IMG/VR virus record: IMGVR_UViG_3300014501_000068
Location: 1 to 25,236 of that record
DNA: 25,236 nt
Direction: 5' to 3' (one strand)
Origin: a virus
In this document: piece by piece, positions 15,383-20,623 of the stretch
Layout: the number at the start of each line of letters is the position of its first letter
How positions within the stretch are numbered: position 1 is the first letter of the stretch
The notes under the pieces: generated by a model
What the model was told of the DNA's origin: nothing
Database searches by the model: none
What the model saw: only the letters and a program-made list of their open reading frames with translations
Translations under genes and position numbers: made by a program

Positions 15383-15984
15383 GTCATTACCACGAACGCT
15401 GAGAACTTGGCGGCCTGAATATCGGCCTCCAGTTTCCGGCGCAGCAAGTGGACGTTCATGGCCTCCCGGCACTTGCCGATGAACTCGCCCGCTTCGTCCA
15501 GCCGCCGCGCCGTCAGGTTCGAGGAGTAGACCGGCGGGTGCGACTCGATGAGGTCCGCAATCTCCGAGAACGGAAGACCAGCATCGTTGCACTCTACGAG
15601 CACCTGAATCTCGGGCGGCGTGAAGCCCAGCGCCTTGCCGACTTTCGCGTACTCCGAGGTCTCGGTCCACGTCGATACGACTTGCGGGTAGGGCTCGCCA
15701 TCGTACCAGACGATCATTCCGGGCGCGTTCTTCAGGTAGACTTTTGCGTGAGAGCCTTCGCCGACGAAATAACCGTCGGGCCACTCCGGGGCCTTGACCT
15801 CAACCGCCATCGGCCAGTACAACACGCCGTCCTTCGCGGGCGGTAGCGCGAGCAAGGGTTCGGGCGCGCCGCTCGGGTCGAAGCCCACGATGGTGGAGAA
15901 GTTCGCCTCAAGCCACGACGTGTCTATCTCGACGCTCGGCTCCAATACAACCGGGCCGAGGAAGTTCGACCACCACTTCCCCAC
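15379..15984 (-). CDS. Hypothetical protein (201 aa)
   Basis: GTG at 15984, one base after the upstream TAG, is preferred because it gives a plausible MGKWWSNFLGPVVLEP start. An in-frame ATG at 16017 would add 11 low-complexity residues and overlap the neighbour. Residues about 1-110 are beta-rich with many aromatic residues (DGVLYWPMAVEVKAPEWP, HAKVYLKNAPGMIVWYDG). The rest is helical with an HTH-like stretch (PPEIQVLVECNDAGLPFSEI) and a long helix. It is the largest gene upstream of the likely small terminase. No family is recognised. Confidence 0.75.
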   Translation of the reverse strand: MGKWWSNFLGPVVLEPSVEIDTSWLEANFSTIVGFDPSGAPEPLLALPPAKDGVLYWPMAVEVKAPEWPDGYFVGEGSHAKVYLKNAPGMIVWYDGEPYPQVVSTWTETSEYAKVGKALGFTPPEIQVLVECNDAGLPFSEIADLIESHPPVYSSNLTARRLDEAGEFIGKCREAMNVHLLRRKLEADIQAAKFSAFVVMT

Positions 15985-15985
15985 G

Positions 15986-16201
15986 CTACTCGATGACCTC
16001 AGCCGCACACCCAACAAAGCAGACGCCGCCCGAATGGTCGGTCAGCGCCCCCACAATCTGCCGATGCGCGTTCTCACGCAACGCCGCCGCGACACGCTCC
16101 CGATTCCCAGCAAAACGATCGCGCTCCGTCTCCACGACCACAATCTCCGGAACCTCGAACTCACGCTCGACTTGCTCCTCAGTAGCCAACATCATTTCCA
16201 C
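15986..16201 (-). CDS. Small acidic hypothetical protein (71 aa)
   Basis: GTG at 16201, with ATG codons two and three codons later as alternatives, and a purine-rich region upstream. Composition is acidic and Val/Glu-rich (EEQVEREFEVPEIVVVETER), then a helix (RERVAAALRENAHRQIVGAL) and a small Cys pair (GGVCFVGCA). It may be a small alpha/beta protein. No function is recognised. Confidence 0.65.
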   Translation of the reverse strand: MEMMLATEEQVEREFEVPEIVVVETERDRFAGNRERVAAALRENAHRQIVGALTDHSGGVCFVGCAAEVIE

Positions 16202-16466
16202 GCTTGCCTGCTCTCTCTTGGCGAGATTTCTTCAGCGAAATTTTTGAGACGCCGTACCCCTCAAACCAGTCAATTCTCTGGGCGGGCGGCAGTCTGAGGG
16301 GGATCGGGTTGCCCGGTGGTGGGGGCGGGTCCTGCCTGGGTGGCGCTTGGGTTGGTGAGCGGGTAAGGAGCGACTGGGCACGCCCCGGACGTAAACTTTG
16401 CGTTAAGGGCACCATCGTGAGGCGTCGCGCGCTCGCCGGCTGGGGGCCGAAGGCGGGGGTCGTCAC
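16179..16466 (-). CDS. Pro-rich hypothetical protein (95 aa), tentative
   Basis: GTG at 16466 overlaps the stop of the 38-aa gene (GTGA), and its end overlaps the next gene by 22 bases. The first 60 residues are Pro/Arg/Gln-rich and disordered. The last 35 look more like coding sequence (QRIDWFEGYGVSKISLKKSR). Support is the overlap pattern shared with the rest of this strand. The high Pro/Arg content means a chance frame is possible. Confidence 0.42.
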   Translation of the reverse strand: MTTPAFGPQPASARRLTMVPLTQSLRPGRAQSLLTRSPTQAPPRQDPPPPPGNPIPLRLPPAQRIDWFEGYGVSKISLKKSRQERAGKRGNDVGY

Positions 16467-16579
16467 AGGTTCAGCGCTCGGTGTTCTCTTTCGGCGAGCG
16501 TGGCCGGTAGGGCGTGGTCTGCCCCTATCTCCGTAGGTTCTTCCCCCGTTACGGTTCCCTCGGTGTTCGTGGCGAGCAT
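16463..16579 (-). CDS. Acidic microprotein (38 aa), tentative
   Basis: ATG at 16579. The product has balanced, acidic composition (ATNTEGTVTGEEPTEIGADH, then a helix LPATLAEREHRALNL), unlike GC-rich chance peptides. Its TGA overlaps the next GTG. No function is recognised. Confidence 0.45.
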   Translation of the reverse strand: MLATNTEGTVTGEEPTEIGADHALPATLAEREHRALNL

Positions 16580-16584
16580 CTTCG

Positions 16585-16677
16585 CTACCCGGGTTGTGTT
16601 CCGGTGATGGTCGGCGCGGCCGCGCGCTTGTTGGGAATGTCTCGTCCGTATGCCCTGGCGGGCGCCCGCTGTGTCAT
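16585..16677 (-). CDS. Very small ORF (30 aa), weak
   Basis: ATG at 16677 to TAG at 16585, five bases before the next ATG. It fills the gap between the zinc-ribbon gene and the 38-aa gene and reads MTQRAPARAYGRDIPNKRAA. There is no clear ribosome-binding site. It is listed because the spacing fits the operon; it may not be translated. Confidence 0.25.
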   Translation of the reverse strand: MTQRAPARAYGRDIPNKRAAAPTITGTQPG

Positions 16678-16719
16678 GCTCGGGCCGGGGAGCGCGGCGT
16701 GGGAAGCGATCGCGGCGAG

Positions 16720-17115
16720 CTACATCCGGACGGCCTCGCTCGTGCAGCCCGTGGGACAGGCTCGCACGTCGCGTCGTGTCTCGATCTTCTCGCCGCAGGT
16801 AGAGCAGCGGGCGACCGGTCCTTTGGACCTCAGCCTACTCGCGCCCGTGCGATGCGGACTCGTCCACTTGCCCTTGCCGTGAACGACTGGGGGCGGAGCG
16901 GCCACGTTGAGCGGGTCTGCGGCGCAGCCGTAGTTCTTGTGCCAGAGCAAGTGCTCGGTCTGCTGCGGGGAGCCGCGCTCGACCCGTTGCCGCCAACCGC
17001 ACTTCGTGCAGACCAAGGTCGCAAAGCGCCGACGCTTTATGCGCGAACCCGGCCGCTGTACGCGTGGCTGGGGGTTTGCAGTCGGTCGAACCTGTGGTAG
17101 GCTGTGCTCGATCAT
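16720..17115 (-). CDS. Two-zinc-ribbon protein (131 aa)
   Basis: ATG at 17115; the frame is open to 17256, but the added residues have chance-like composition. Finger 1 is LVCTKCGWRQRV (Cys 36 and 39) with His 55, His 59 and Cys 64 (LLWHKNYGCA). Finger 2 is ARCSTCGEK (Cys 104 and 107) with ACPTGC (Cys 120 and 124). Two independent Cys sets in one frame are unlikely by chance. It is the first gene of the leftward block, facing the early promoter at 17271. DNA or protein binding is likely; the specific role is unknown. Confidence 0.62.
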   Translation of the reverse strand: MIEHSLPQVRPTANPQPRVQRPGSRIKRRRFATLVCTKCGWRQRVERGSPQQTEHLLWHKNYGCAADPLNVAAPPPVVHGKGKWTSPHRTGASRLRSKGPVARCSTCGEKIETRRDVRACPTGCTSEAVRM

Positions 17116-17260
17116 CGCACGGTCAGCATACACCTCGGCGTCAAGAGCCCCTCCGCTCTCGTCCCGGGGTGTTTTGCTGCGCCTGGGCACGAATAGCAAG
17201 CGCGTCCCGGCGGCCTTGAAGGAGTGAGGGCTGGCGTGGCGATCTTTACAAAACACACGG

Positions 17261-17305
17261 TGCTTACGACTTGACTCTGCTCTTGCTTACGAGTATGCTT
17301 ACGAC
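17261..17305. repeat. Three 10-bp direct repeats, operator-like
   Basis: TGCTTACGAC at 17261-17270, TGCTTACGAG at 17284-17293 and TGCTTACGAC at 17296-17305 lie on the plus strand in the same direction. The first abuts the -35 box, the second fills the spacer and the third overlaps the last bases of the -10 box and runs up to the start codon. Placement over a promoter is typical of repressor or activator binding sites. The adjacent HTH gene is the obvious candidate binder. Confidence 0.7.
17271..17299 (+). promoter_or_regulatory. Early promoter, apparently leaderless
   Basis: TTGACT at 17271-17276, a 17-base spacer and TATGCT at 17294-17299 form a near-consensus housekeeping promoter. The next start codon, ATG at 17306, is only 6 bases after the -10 box, so the predicted transcript would begin at or within a base or two of the ATG, with no room for a ribosome-binding site. 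It is embedded in the three direct repeats. Confidence 0.75.
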
Positions 17306-17584
17306 ATGCAGACTACCGCTTCAGTGACCCAAGAGTTTAGCCACGCAGCCTCGATGCGGAACCCGCACGACGTGATCCGTGACCTGGCGAAGCGTGGCGC
17401 TACCGTGAAGCAACTTGCGAAGGCATCGTGCTTGAGCGAGGCGTTCGTGCGGGCAATCATCGACGCCGACGACATTGTTAAGCAGGTCGGACTCACCGTG
17501 ACTATCCGCAACGGCGGCCTCCGCGCCCTGCTCGCTGCTTACGGCACGCGCAACGAAACAGCCCGTCTCTCAGGTCAGCCCTAG
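17306..17584 (+). CDS. Helix-turn-helix protein, first early gene (92 aa)
   Basis: ATG at 17306, directly after the promoter. Residues about 22-55 form a helix-turn-helix (VIRDLAKRGATVKQLAKASC, then LSEAFVRAIIDAD), followed by a short basic and hydrophobic region (LTVTIRNGGLRALLAAYG). An internal Met at 17 could be the start if the transcript begins later. Position right after repeats that overlap its own promoter suggests an autoregulating early regulator. It is small for a CI-type repressor, and no family is recognised beyond HTH. It ends in TAG, immediately followed by the next ATG. Confidence 0.75.
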   Translation: MQTTASVTQEFSHAASMRNPHDVIRDLAKRGATVKQLAKASCLSEAFVRAIIDADDIVKQVGLTVTIRNGGLRALLAAYGTRNETARLSGQP

Positions 17585-17758
17585 ATGCACTCCAACGCCA
17601 CAGCGAACCGGATTGCCCGCAAAAAGGCGATCAAAGAGGGTCGCTGCACCCGCTGCCGCTCGAATGCGGCTGCTCCAGCTCGAACGACCTGCGACCCGTG
17701 CCGTGCGTATATCGCGGCCTGGGTTCAGGCAAAGCGAGCAAACGCTAAGCCTGCCTAA
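17585..17758 (+). CDS. Cys4 zinc-knuckle microprotein (57 aa)
   Basis: ATG at 17585 follows the previous stop without a gap. A basic helix (ANRIARKKAIKEGR) precedes CTRC (Cys 21 and 24) and CDPC (Cys 36 and 39), then a helix (AYIAAWVQAKRANA). This matches a widespread phage zinc-knuckle family with a basic flank, and it is similar to the 76-aa protein encoded at 19222. It may bind nucleic acid; no specific role is known. It is followed by 67 bases with no gene apart from a frame that overlaps it. Confidence 0.75.
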   Translation: MHSNATANRIARKKAIKEGRCTRCRSNAAAPARTTCDPCRAYIAAWVQAKRANAKPA

Positions 17759-17825
17759 CCCACACCAGGACGCCGCGACCGCTGAGAACGGACGAGGCGT
17801 CTGCACCGAAGGAAGCGAGTCCTAA

Positions 17826-18272
17826 GTGCTCCAAGATTCTACCACGAAGCCACCAAGGGCGCGGTCTATACCGTTGGCCCTGTTCGTATGTCTCACCGAC
17901 GACGCGAACCGCCTCATTTCGCTCGCCGACCTGGCGACGGATCGGCGCGAGCGCACCGAGGACTTTGAGGACGGCATCGAAGCTGCGCCTCGCCTCCCGA
18001 TGACCTACCCGACGTATGTCGGCGTGGCGTCCATCCTGCAAGACCTCGCCCTCGATGTCGCGGCCTCGGCTGAATATCGCTCGGCGCTCGCTCGCTCTGA
18101 AGCCGACTCGCGTCGGCTTGGTGCGGTCCAGAACGCCAAGCGCCGGGCTCGTGCCAACGAGAACAAGCGCGCCCGTGAGACGGGTCGCTGCCCGCGCTGC
18201 GTCAACGGTTATATCCCGAACATGCCGATCGACGGCGGCGTTTGCTACCGCTGCAACGGAACAGGCCGCTGA
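17826..18272 (+). CDS. Hypothetical protein with C-terminal CxxC zinc motif (148 aa)
   Basis: GTG at 17826. The N-terminal 70 residues form a small alpha/beta region (LALFVCLTDDANRLISLADL), and the middle is a long helix (YRSALARSEADSRRLGAVQN) that becomes strongly basic. The last 30 residues hold GRCPRCVNGY and GVCYRCNGTG (Cys 122, 125, 140, 143), similar to DnaJ-type CxxCxGxG zinc repeats. It could be a nucleic-acid or chaperone-type binding protein. The upstream context gives no clear binding site, so the start is uncertain. Its TGA overlaps the next ATG. Confidence 0.7.
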   Translation: MLQDSTTKPPRARSIPLALFVCLTDDANRLISLADLATDRRERTEDFEDGIEAAPRLPMTYPTYVGVASILQDLALDVAASAEYRSALARSEADSRRLGAVQNAKRRARANENKRARETGRCPRCVNGYIPNMPIDGGVCYRCNGTGR

Positions 18273-18397
18273 TGCGCGCCCTCACCATCGCCCTGCTGGG
18301 CTCACTCGCCTTGGTCGTCGCCTTAGCGACCGCTTACTCCTCGGTCCCCGCTTGCTCAGTCGCTGGGTATGCTGATGCTCACGCGGAGTGCCGCTGA
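18272..18397 (+). CDS. Putative exported or membrane microprotein (41 aa)
   Basis: ATG at 18272 shares a base with the preceding TGA. MRALTIALLGSLALVVALAT is a textbook signal peptide or membrane helix. The rest (AYSSVPACSVAGYADAHAEC plus Arg) carries two Cys that could form a disulfide outside the cytoplasm or a lipid anchor (PAC is only a partial lipobox). Phage-encoded exported microproteins can alter the host envelope or block superinfection. No family is recognised. Confidence 0.6.
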   Translation: MRALTIALLGSLALVVALATAYSSVPACSVAGYADAHAECR

Positions 18398-18398
18398 G

Positions 18399-18590
18399 GT
18401 GGACCGCTTCCAGATTCGCCACAAGACGCAAGGCTGGATCGCCTGCTTTACCTGGTCCCGCGAACGCGCCGACAAATGGCTCGCGGCGTTCGACCCGAGT
18501 ATGTACGACGACAAGACGCTGCGCTCGACCGACTTCGTTGTCACGGACCTCCTAGCGGCCCGCGGCTCAGTACAGGAGGACGCGCGATGA
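18399..18590 (+). CDS. Small hypothetical protein (63 aa)
   Basis: GTG at 18399, one base after the previous stop, with GGAG 10 bases upstream; an ATG at 18369 would overlap the exported microprotein. The product is a compact alpha/beta-like chain (VDRFQIRHKTQGWIACFTWS, then RADKWLAAFDPSMYDD). No family is recognised. Its stop overlaps the next ATG (ATGA). Confidence 0.65.
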   Translation: MDRFQIRHKTQGWIACFTWSRERADKWLAAFDPSMYDDKTLRSTDFVVTDLLAARGSVQEDAR

Positions 18591-18772
18591 GCGAGCAAGC
18601 GACTGTCTGCGCCGGTTGCGCTCAGGGTCCGTGGAACGGAACAGGCCGCTGCACTTGCGGCCACGATCACGGCGTGCATCACTCGTACGAGAACGACGAC
18701 GGTCACTGCACGGGCAAGGACTGCAACTGCCGTCGCTTCATCGACCGCGACCCTTCAGTGACGTTCCGCTGA
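18587..18772 (+). CDS. Cys/His-rich zinc microprotein (61 aa)
   Basis: ATG at 18587 in an ATGA overlap with a strong CAGGAGGA site upstream. Seven Cys and several His occur in CAGC, CTCGHDHGVHH and HCTGKDCNCRRF. The CTCGH...H...C...CxC...F pattern is known from small actinobacterial and phage zinc proteins. It probably binds one or two zinc ions. Function is unknown. Confidence 0.75.
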   Translation: MSEQATVCAGCAQGPWNGTGRCTCGHDHGVHHSYENDDGHCTGKDCNCRRFIDRDPSVTFR

Positions 18773-18830
18773 AGGAGAGCGCGCGGGGTAGCGCGTAGCA
18801 CAAGCCACGAGACTCGGGTCGGCCGGGAAT

Positions 18831-18879
18831 CATGGAGCGCAGGGGCCTCGACGCAAGTCGGGGCTTCTTCGTATCCATG
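18831..18879 (+). other. Nested hairpin with GCAA tetraloop, possible RNA element
   Basis: An outer stem CATGGA/TCCATG (18831-18836 with 18874-18879) encloses an inner 8-bp stem GCCTCGAC/GTCGGGGC (one G-T pair) capped by a GNRA loop GCAA (18845-18864). It lies in a gene-poor stretch of about 450 bases (18773-19221) whose only other contents are a weak 52-aa ORF and the promoter at 19187. It could be part of a small RNA or a processing/stability element. It was found by eye. Confidence 0.35.
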
Positions 18880-18919
18880 AAGGAGAGCGATCGCCGAGCG
18901 TGGTAGCGACCGAGCATCC

Positions 18920-19078
18920 ATGCTTCTCCAAGACGCCACGATGGCTGCCCGTGTCTTGAACGTCAAGCGCTCCCAACAGAGCGATGCGCTGACCGTTCGT
19001 GTTCGTTGCGAAGTTGTCGACGCTCTCCCCGCGTCGTACCCCACTGCGGCCTTGCGCCGCCCCGGCAACATTCTTTAA
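18920..19078 (+). CDS. Small hypothetical protein (52 aa), tentative
   Basis: ATG at 18920 (an alternative at 18941) to TAA at 19076-19078. The translation has plausible protein-like composition (ARVLNVKRSQQSDALTVRVR, then CEVVDALPASYP), suggesting two beta strands. It has no clear ribosome-binding site and stands apart from the overlapping chain. No family is recognised. It is the best frame in this otherwise empty stretch. Confidence 0.38.
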   Translation: MLLQDATMAARVLNVKRSQQSDALTVRVRCEVVDALPASYPTAALRRPGNIL

Positions 19079-19186
19079 AAACAGAGCACCCGCTACTCCG
19101 GGCCGGGCCAGGGGTCATGGCGCGGGCGCCCAGGTTCGCAAGTACGTCCTCCTTCACCGAAAACCTCTCGTGTCGCTAACAAGGTA

Positions 19187-19215
19187 TTGCGCGTGACGCT
19201 ACGTTATGCTAAAGT
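19187..19215 (+). promoter_or_regulatory. Early promoter, apparently leaderless
   Basis: TTGCGC at 19187-19192, a 17-base spacer and TAAAGT at 19210-19215, followed after 6 bases by the ATG at 19222. The -10 to start distance is the same as at the 17271 promoter, so the message would have no leader. The short inverted repeat CTAC/GTAG flanks the -10 region. Confidence 0.6.
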
Positions 19216-19221
19216 AGTGCT

Positions 19222-19452
19222 ATGCCAGACGTAGCCACGCGACAGCGCGAGTACCGAGCACGCAAGAAGGCCGCTGGCCTGTGCGTGCACCCAGGGTGCC
19301 ATCGCAAGGCTCGCCCCAACCGTACGCGCTGCCGGACGTGCCTCAAAGAGGCTGCTGCCCGCTCGCGTCTTGCCCGTGAAGGAGCGCGTGGCCGGCAAGG
19401 CGTAGGGCGAGCGTGGCCTCCAACGAAACTCCGAGGAGCCGTCATCGAATAG
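19222..19452 (+). CDS. Cys4 zinc-knuckle protein (76 aa)
   Basis: ATG at 19222 right after a promoter. A basic helix (TRQREYRARKKAAGL) precedes CVHPGC (Cys 21 and 26), then CRTC (Cys 37 and 40) and a helix (LKEAAARSRLAREG). The layout and residues parallel the 57-aa protein at 17585, so the two look like paralogs. The C-terminal third is basic and probably flexible. Nucleic-acid binding is plausible. The TAG stop overlaps the first ATCGAATA repeat of the next promoter. Confidence 0.75.
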   Translation: MPDVATRQREYRARKKAAGLCVHPGCHRKARPNRTRCRTCLKEAAARSRLAREGARGRQGVGRAWPPTKLRGAVIE

Positions 19453-19498
19453 GTGGCGGCTTCTTGCATTCTACTCGCTAATCGAATATAATCGAATA
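19444..19498. repeat. Three ATCGAATA direct repeats around a promoter
   Basis: ATCGAATA occurs at 19444-19451, 19481-19488 and 19491-19498. The last two are 10 bases apart, about one helical turn, and lie across the -10 box of the promoter at 19464-19492. The first is upstream of the -35 box and includes the stop of the preceding gene. The sequence differs from the TGCTTACGA repeats at 17261, so a different binder is implied. Confidence 0.6.
19464..19492 (+). promoter_or_regulatory. Strong early promoter, apparently leaderless
   Basis: TTGCAT at 19464-19469, a 17-base spacer and a consensus TATAAT at 19487-19492. The GTG start at 19500 follows 7 bases later, so the transcript should start at or next to the codon. 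This is the best sigma-70-type promoter in the window and heads the long gene chain that runs to the right edge. Confidence 0.78.
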
Positions 19499-19499
19499 C

Positions 19500-19655
19500 G
19501 TGGAGACACAACCGAAGAAGCGCCGCTGTCGCGAGTGTGGTTCGTGGTTCGCTCCGGTCGCCGGCAAGAGAGCCCGTCTCTCGTGCTCGGATCGTTGCAA
19601 AAACCGCTGGAACTACCGTGAGCGGCGTCTCCAGCGTGAAGGAGCGAGCGGATGA
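19500..19655 (+). CDS. Zinc-knuckle microprotein, CxxC...CSDRC type (51 aa)
   Basis: GTG at 19500, just after the TATAAT promoter. Cys 10 and 13 (RRCRECGSWFAP) and Cys 29 and 33 (LSCSDRCKNRWNYRERR) form the treble-clef-like pattern CxxC...CSxxCxxxxxxRRR seen in many small bacterial and phage proteins. The basic helix after the last Cys suggests DNA or RNA contact. As the first gene of the main early transcript it may be made in large amounts. The stop overlaps the next ATG (ATGA). Confidence 0.72.
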   Translation: METQPKKRRCRECGSWFAPVAGKRARLSCSDRCKNRWNYRERRLQREGASG

Positions 19656-19906
19656 GCGTCTTTGTCGAAATCAGACACAGCCCTGACGAATCACTGAGTA
19701 GGTGCGCCGAGTGCCTATTACGCCGCGAAGCGTGGGACGAACGTCCGTACTGCCTTGCCCGCACCACGCATAGCGACGCTAAGATTTATGGCGACGCGAA
19801 GGCGGCGCGCTGCGCGTCATGCGGGCTCGAAGAAGATTCGTGGCCGCTTAAGCCCCTGTGCCCCACGTCACGGTGGAATCCCGACTTTAAGCCGGTGCGG
19901 TTCTAA
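19652..19906 (+). CDS. Cys-rich putative zinc protein (84 aa)
   Basis: ATG at 19652 in an ATGA overlap. Two internal repeats of about 36 residues share the form RCAECLLRREAWDERPYC and RCASCGLEEDSWPLKPLC (Cys 18, 21, 34 and 54, 57, 70), so the protein looks like a duplicated three-Cys unit, perhaps completed by His or another ligand. No family is recognised. Its TAA overlaps the next ATG. Confidence 0.7.
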   Translation: MSVFVEIRHSPDESLSRCAECLLRREAWDERPYCLARTTHSDAKIYGDAKAARCASCGLEEDSWPLKPLCPTSRWNPDFKPVRF

Positions 19907-20208
19907 TGAGCGCGACAGAGGCCGCGCCCCTGAAGGCTGGGGACGCGAATGAAGCACTCGTTACAGCCTTGTACGAGGCGCACGCCCGTATCCTGGCTCT
20001 GCATGACGAAGCCTTCGCGAAATGGCGCGAAGGTAAGGACGCTTTCCCGATTCCCCCCAAGCAGCAACGCCTCGATGGTCAGTGTGACGGCTTGCTCATG
20101 GCTGCGTACGTTCTCTCTGACGCGCTGACGCTCGCGGTCCGCCGGGTGGAGCCTACTGAGCAGGAGCGGGGCCTCGAAAACTACTTGCTGGAGGACGACA
20201 ATGACTGA
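19906..20208 (+). CDS. Small helical hypothetical protein (100 aa)
   Basis: ATG at 19906 (TAATG junction). The chain is mainly helical (ANEALVTALYEAHARILALH, then CDGLLMAAYVLSDALTLAVR), with an acidic C-terminus (LENYLLEDDND). It could form a helical bundle or dimer. No function is recognised. Confidence 0.72.
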   Translation: MSATEAAPLKAGDANEALVTALYEAHARILALHDEAFAKWREGKDAFPIPPKQQRLDGQCDGLLMAAYVLSDALTLAVRRVEPTEQERGLENYLLEDDND

Positions 20209-20623
20209 CCCGAGTGTGATGCCGCCGTTCCCGGGCGAGGTAAGCCTTGCCCCCCACCCGCTGCTGCCCGCGGGGAACACGATGCGGGCCAATGAGACAC
20301 ACCAGTCGGCAGGGGGTGCTCCTACCGCTGGAAGCTACCGCAACGCGCTTCGTATGGTGCGCGACTCGGTGCGGGACCGCGACGGTTTGATCCACGGTCG
20401 CCTTCACGGCACGAACGGGTTGCATTGCGCCATCGGGTGCTTCTTCGCGGACCATCCGACTTGGGGCATCCGCTCTGACGTGATCGACGAGGTGGCGACC
20501 TTCAACGACGCGCTCCCGGAATCGCTGACGCCTAAGCAGCGCCGCGCCTATGTCCTACGCTGGCTCAACGGGCGACTGTTTCGTATGTCTGTCCACGACT
20601 TTTTCTTTGGGAAGCCCGCATGA
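20201..20623 (+). CDS. Hypothetical protein with HCAIGC core (140 aa)
   Basis: ATG at 20201 overlaps the previous gene by 8 bases. The first 45 residues are flexible. The core HGTNGLHCAIGCFFADHPTW, followed by a helix (PKQRRAYVLRWLNGRLF), is like a family of small phage proteins with a conserved C-A-x-G segment. A related segment (CGTAACAVGFAMLHPWF) occurs in the 146-aa protein encoded at 23041. No biochemical role is known. Confidence 0.7.
   Translation: MTDPSVMPPFPGEVSLAPHPLLPAGNTMRANETHQSAGGAPTAGSYRNALRMVRDSVRDRDGLIHGRLHGTNGLHCAIGCFFADHPTWGIRSDVIDEVATFNDALPESLTPKQRRAYVLRWLNGRLFRMSVHDFFFGKPA

Noticed and set aside
16222-16246. AT-rich hairpin AGATTTC/GAAATTT followed by T-run, as a terminator
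   Set aside because: The stem is weak (7 bp, mostly A-T with one G-T), it lies inside a candidate minus-strand gene, and on the plus strand there is no transcript to stop.
16594-16882. Plus-strand reading with an HTH-like stretch (GAAARLLGMSRPYALAG), like a MerR/excisionase helix
   Set aside because: It lies opposite the two-zinc-ribbon gene, where the minus strand has two full Cys sets; the rest of the plus frame is low-complexity with no family features or ribosome site. Probably chance, or at most a remnant.
17073-17104. TTGCAG-N16-TAGGCT as a plus-strand promoter
   Set aside because: Poor -10 match, and no plus-strand gene follows for 200 bases; the promoter at 17271 explains the early start better.
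17613-17825. 70-aa plus frame ending right before the 148-aa gene
   Set aside because: It mostly overlaps the 57-aa zinc-knuckle gene in another frame and lacks motif or ribosome site. The adjacency to the next GTG is suggestive but not enough.
18781-18835. tRNA-like sequence
   Set aside because: No T-loop TTCGANTC, no acceptor pairing and no D-arm in register.
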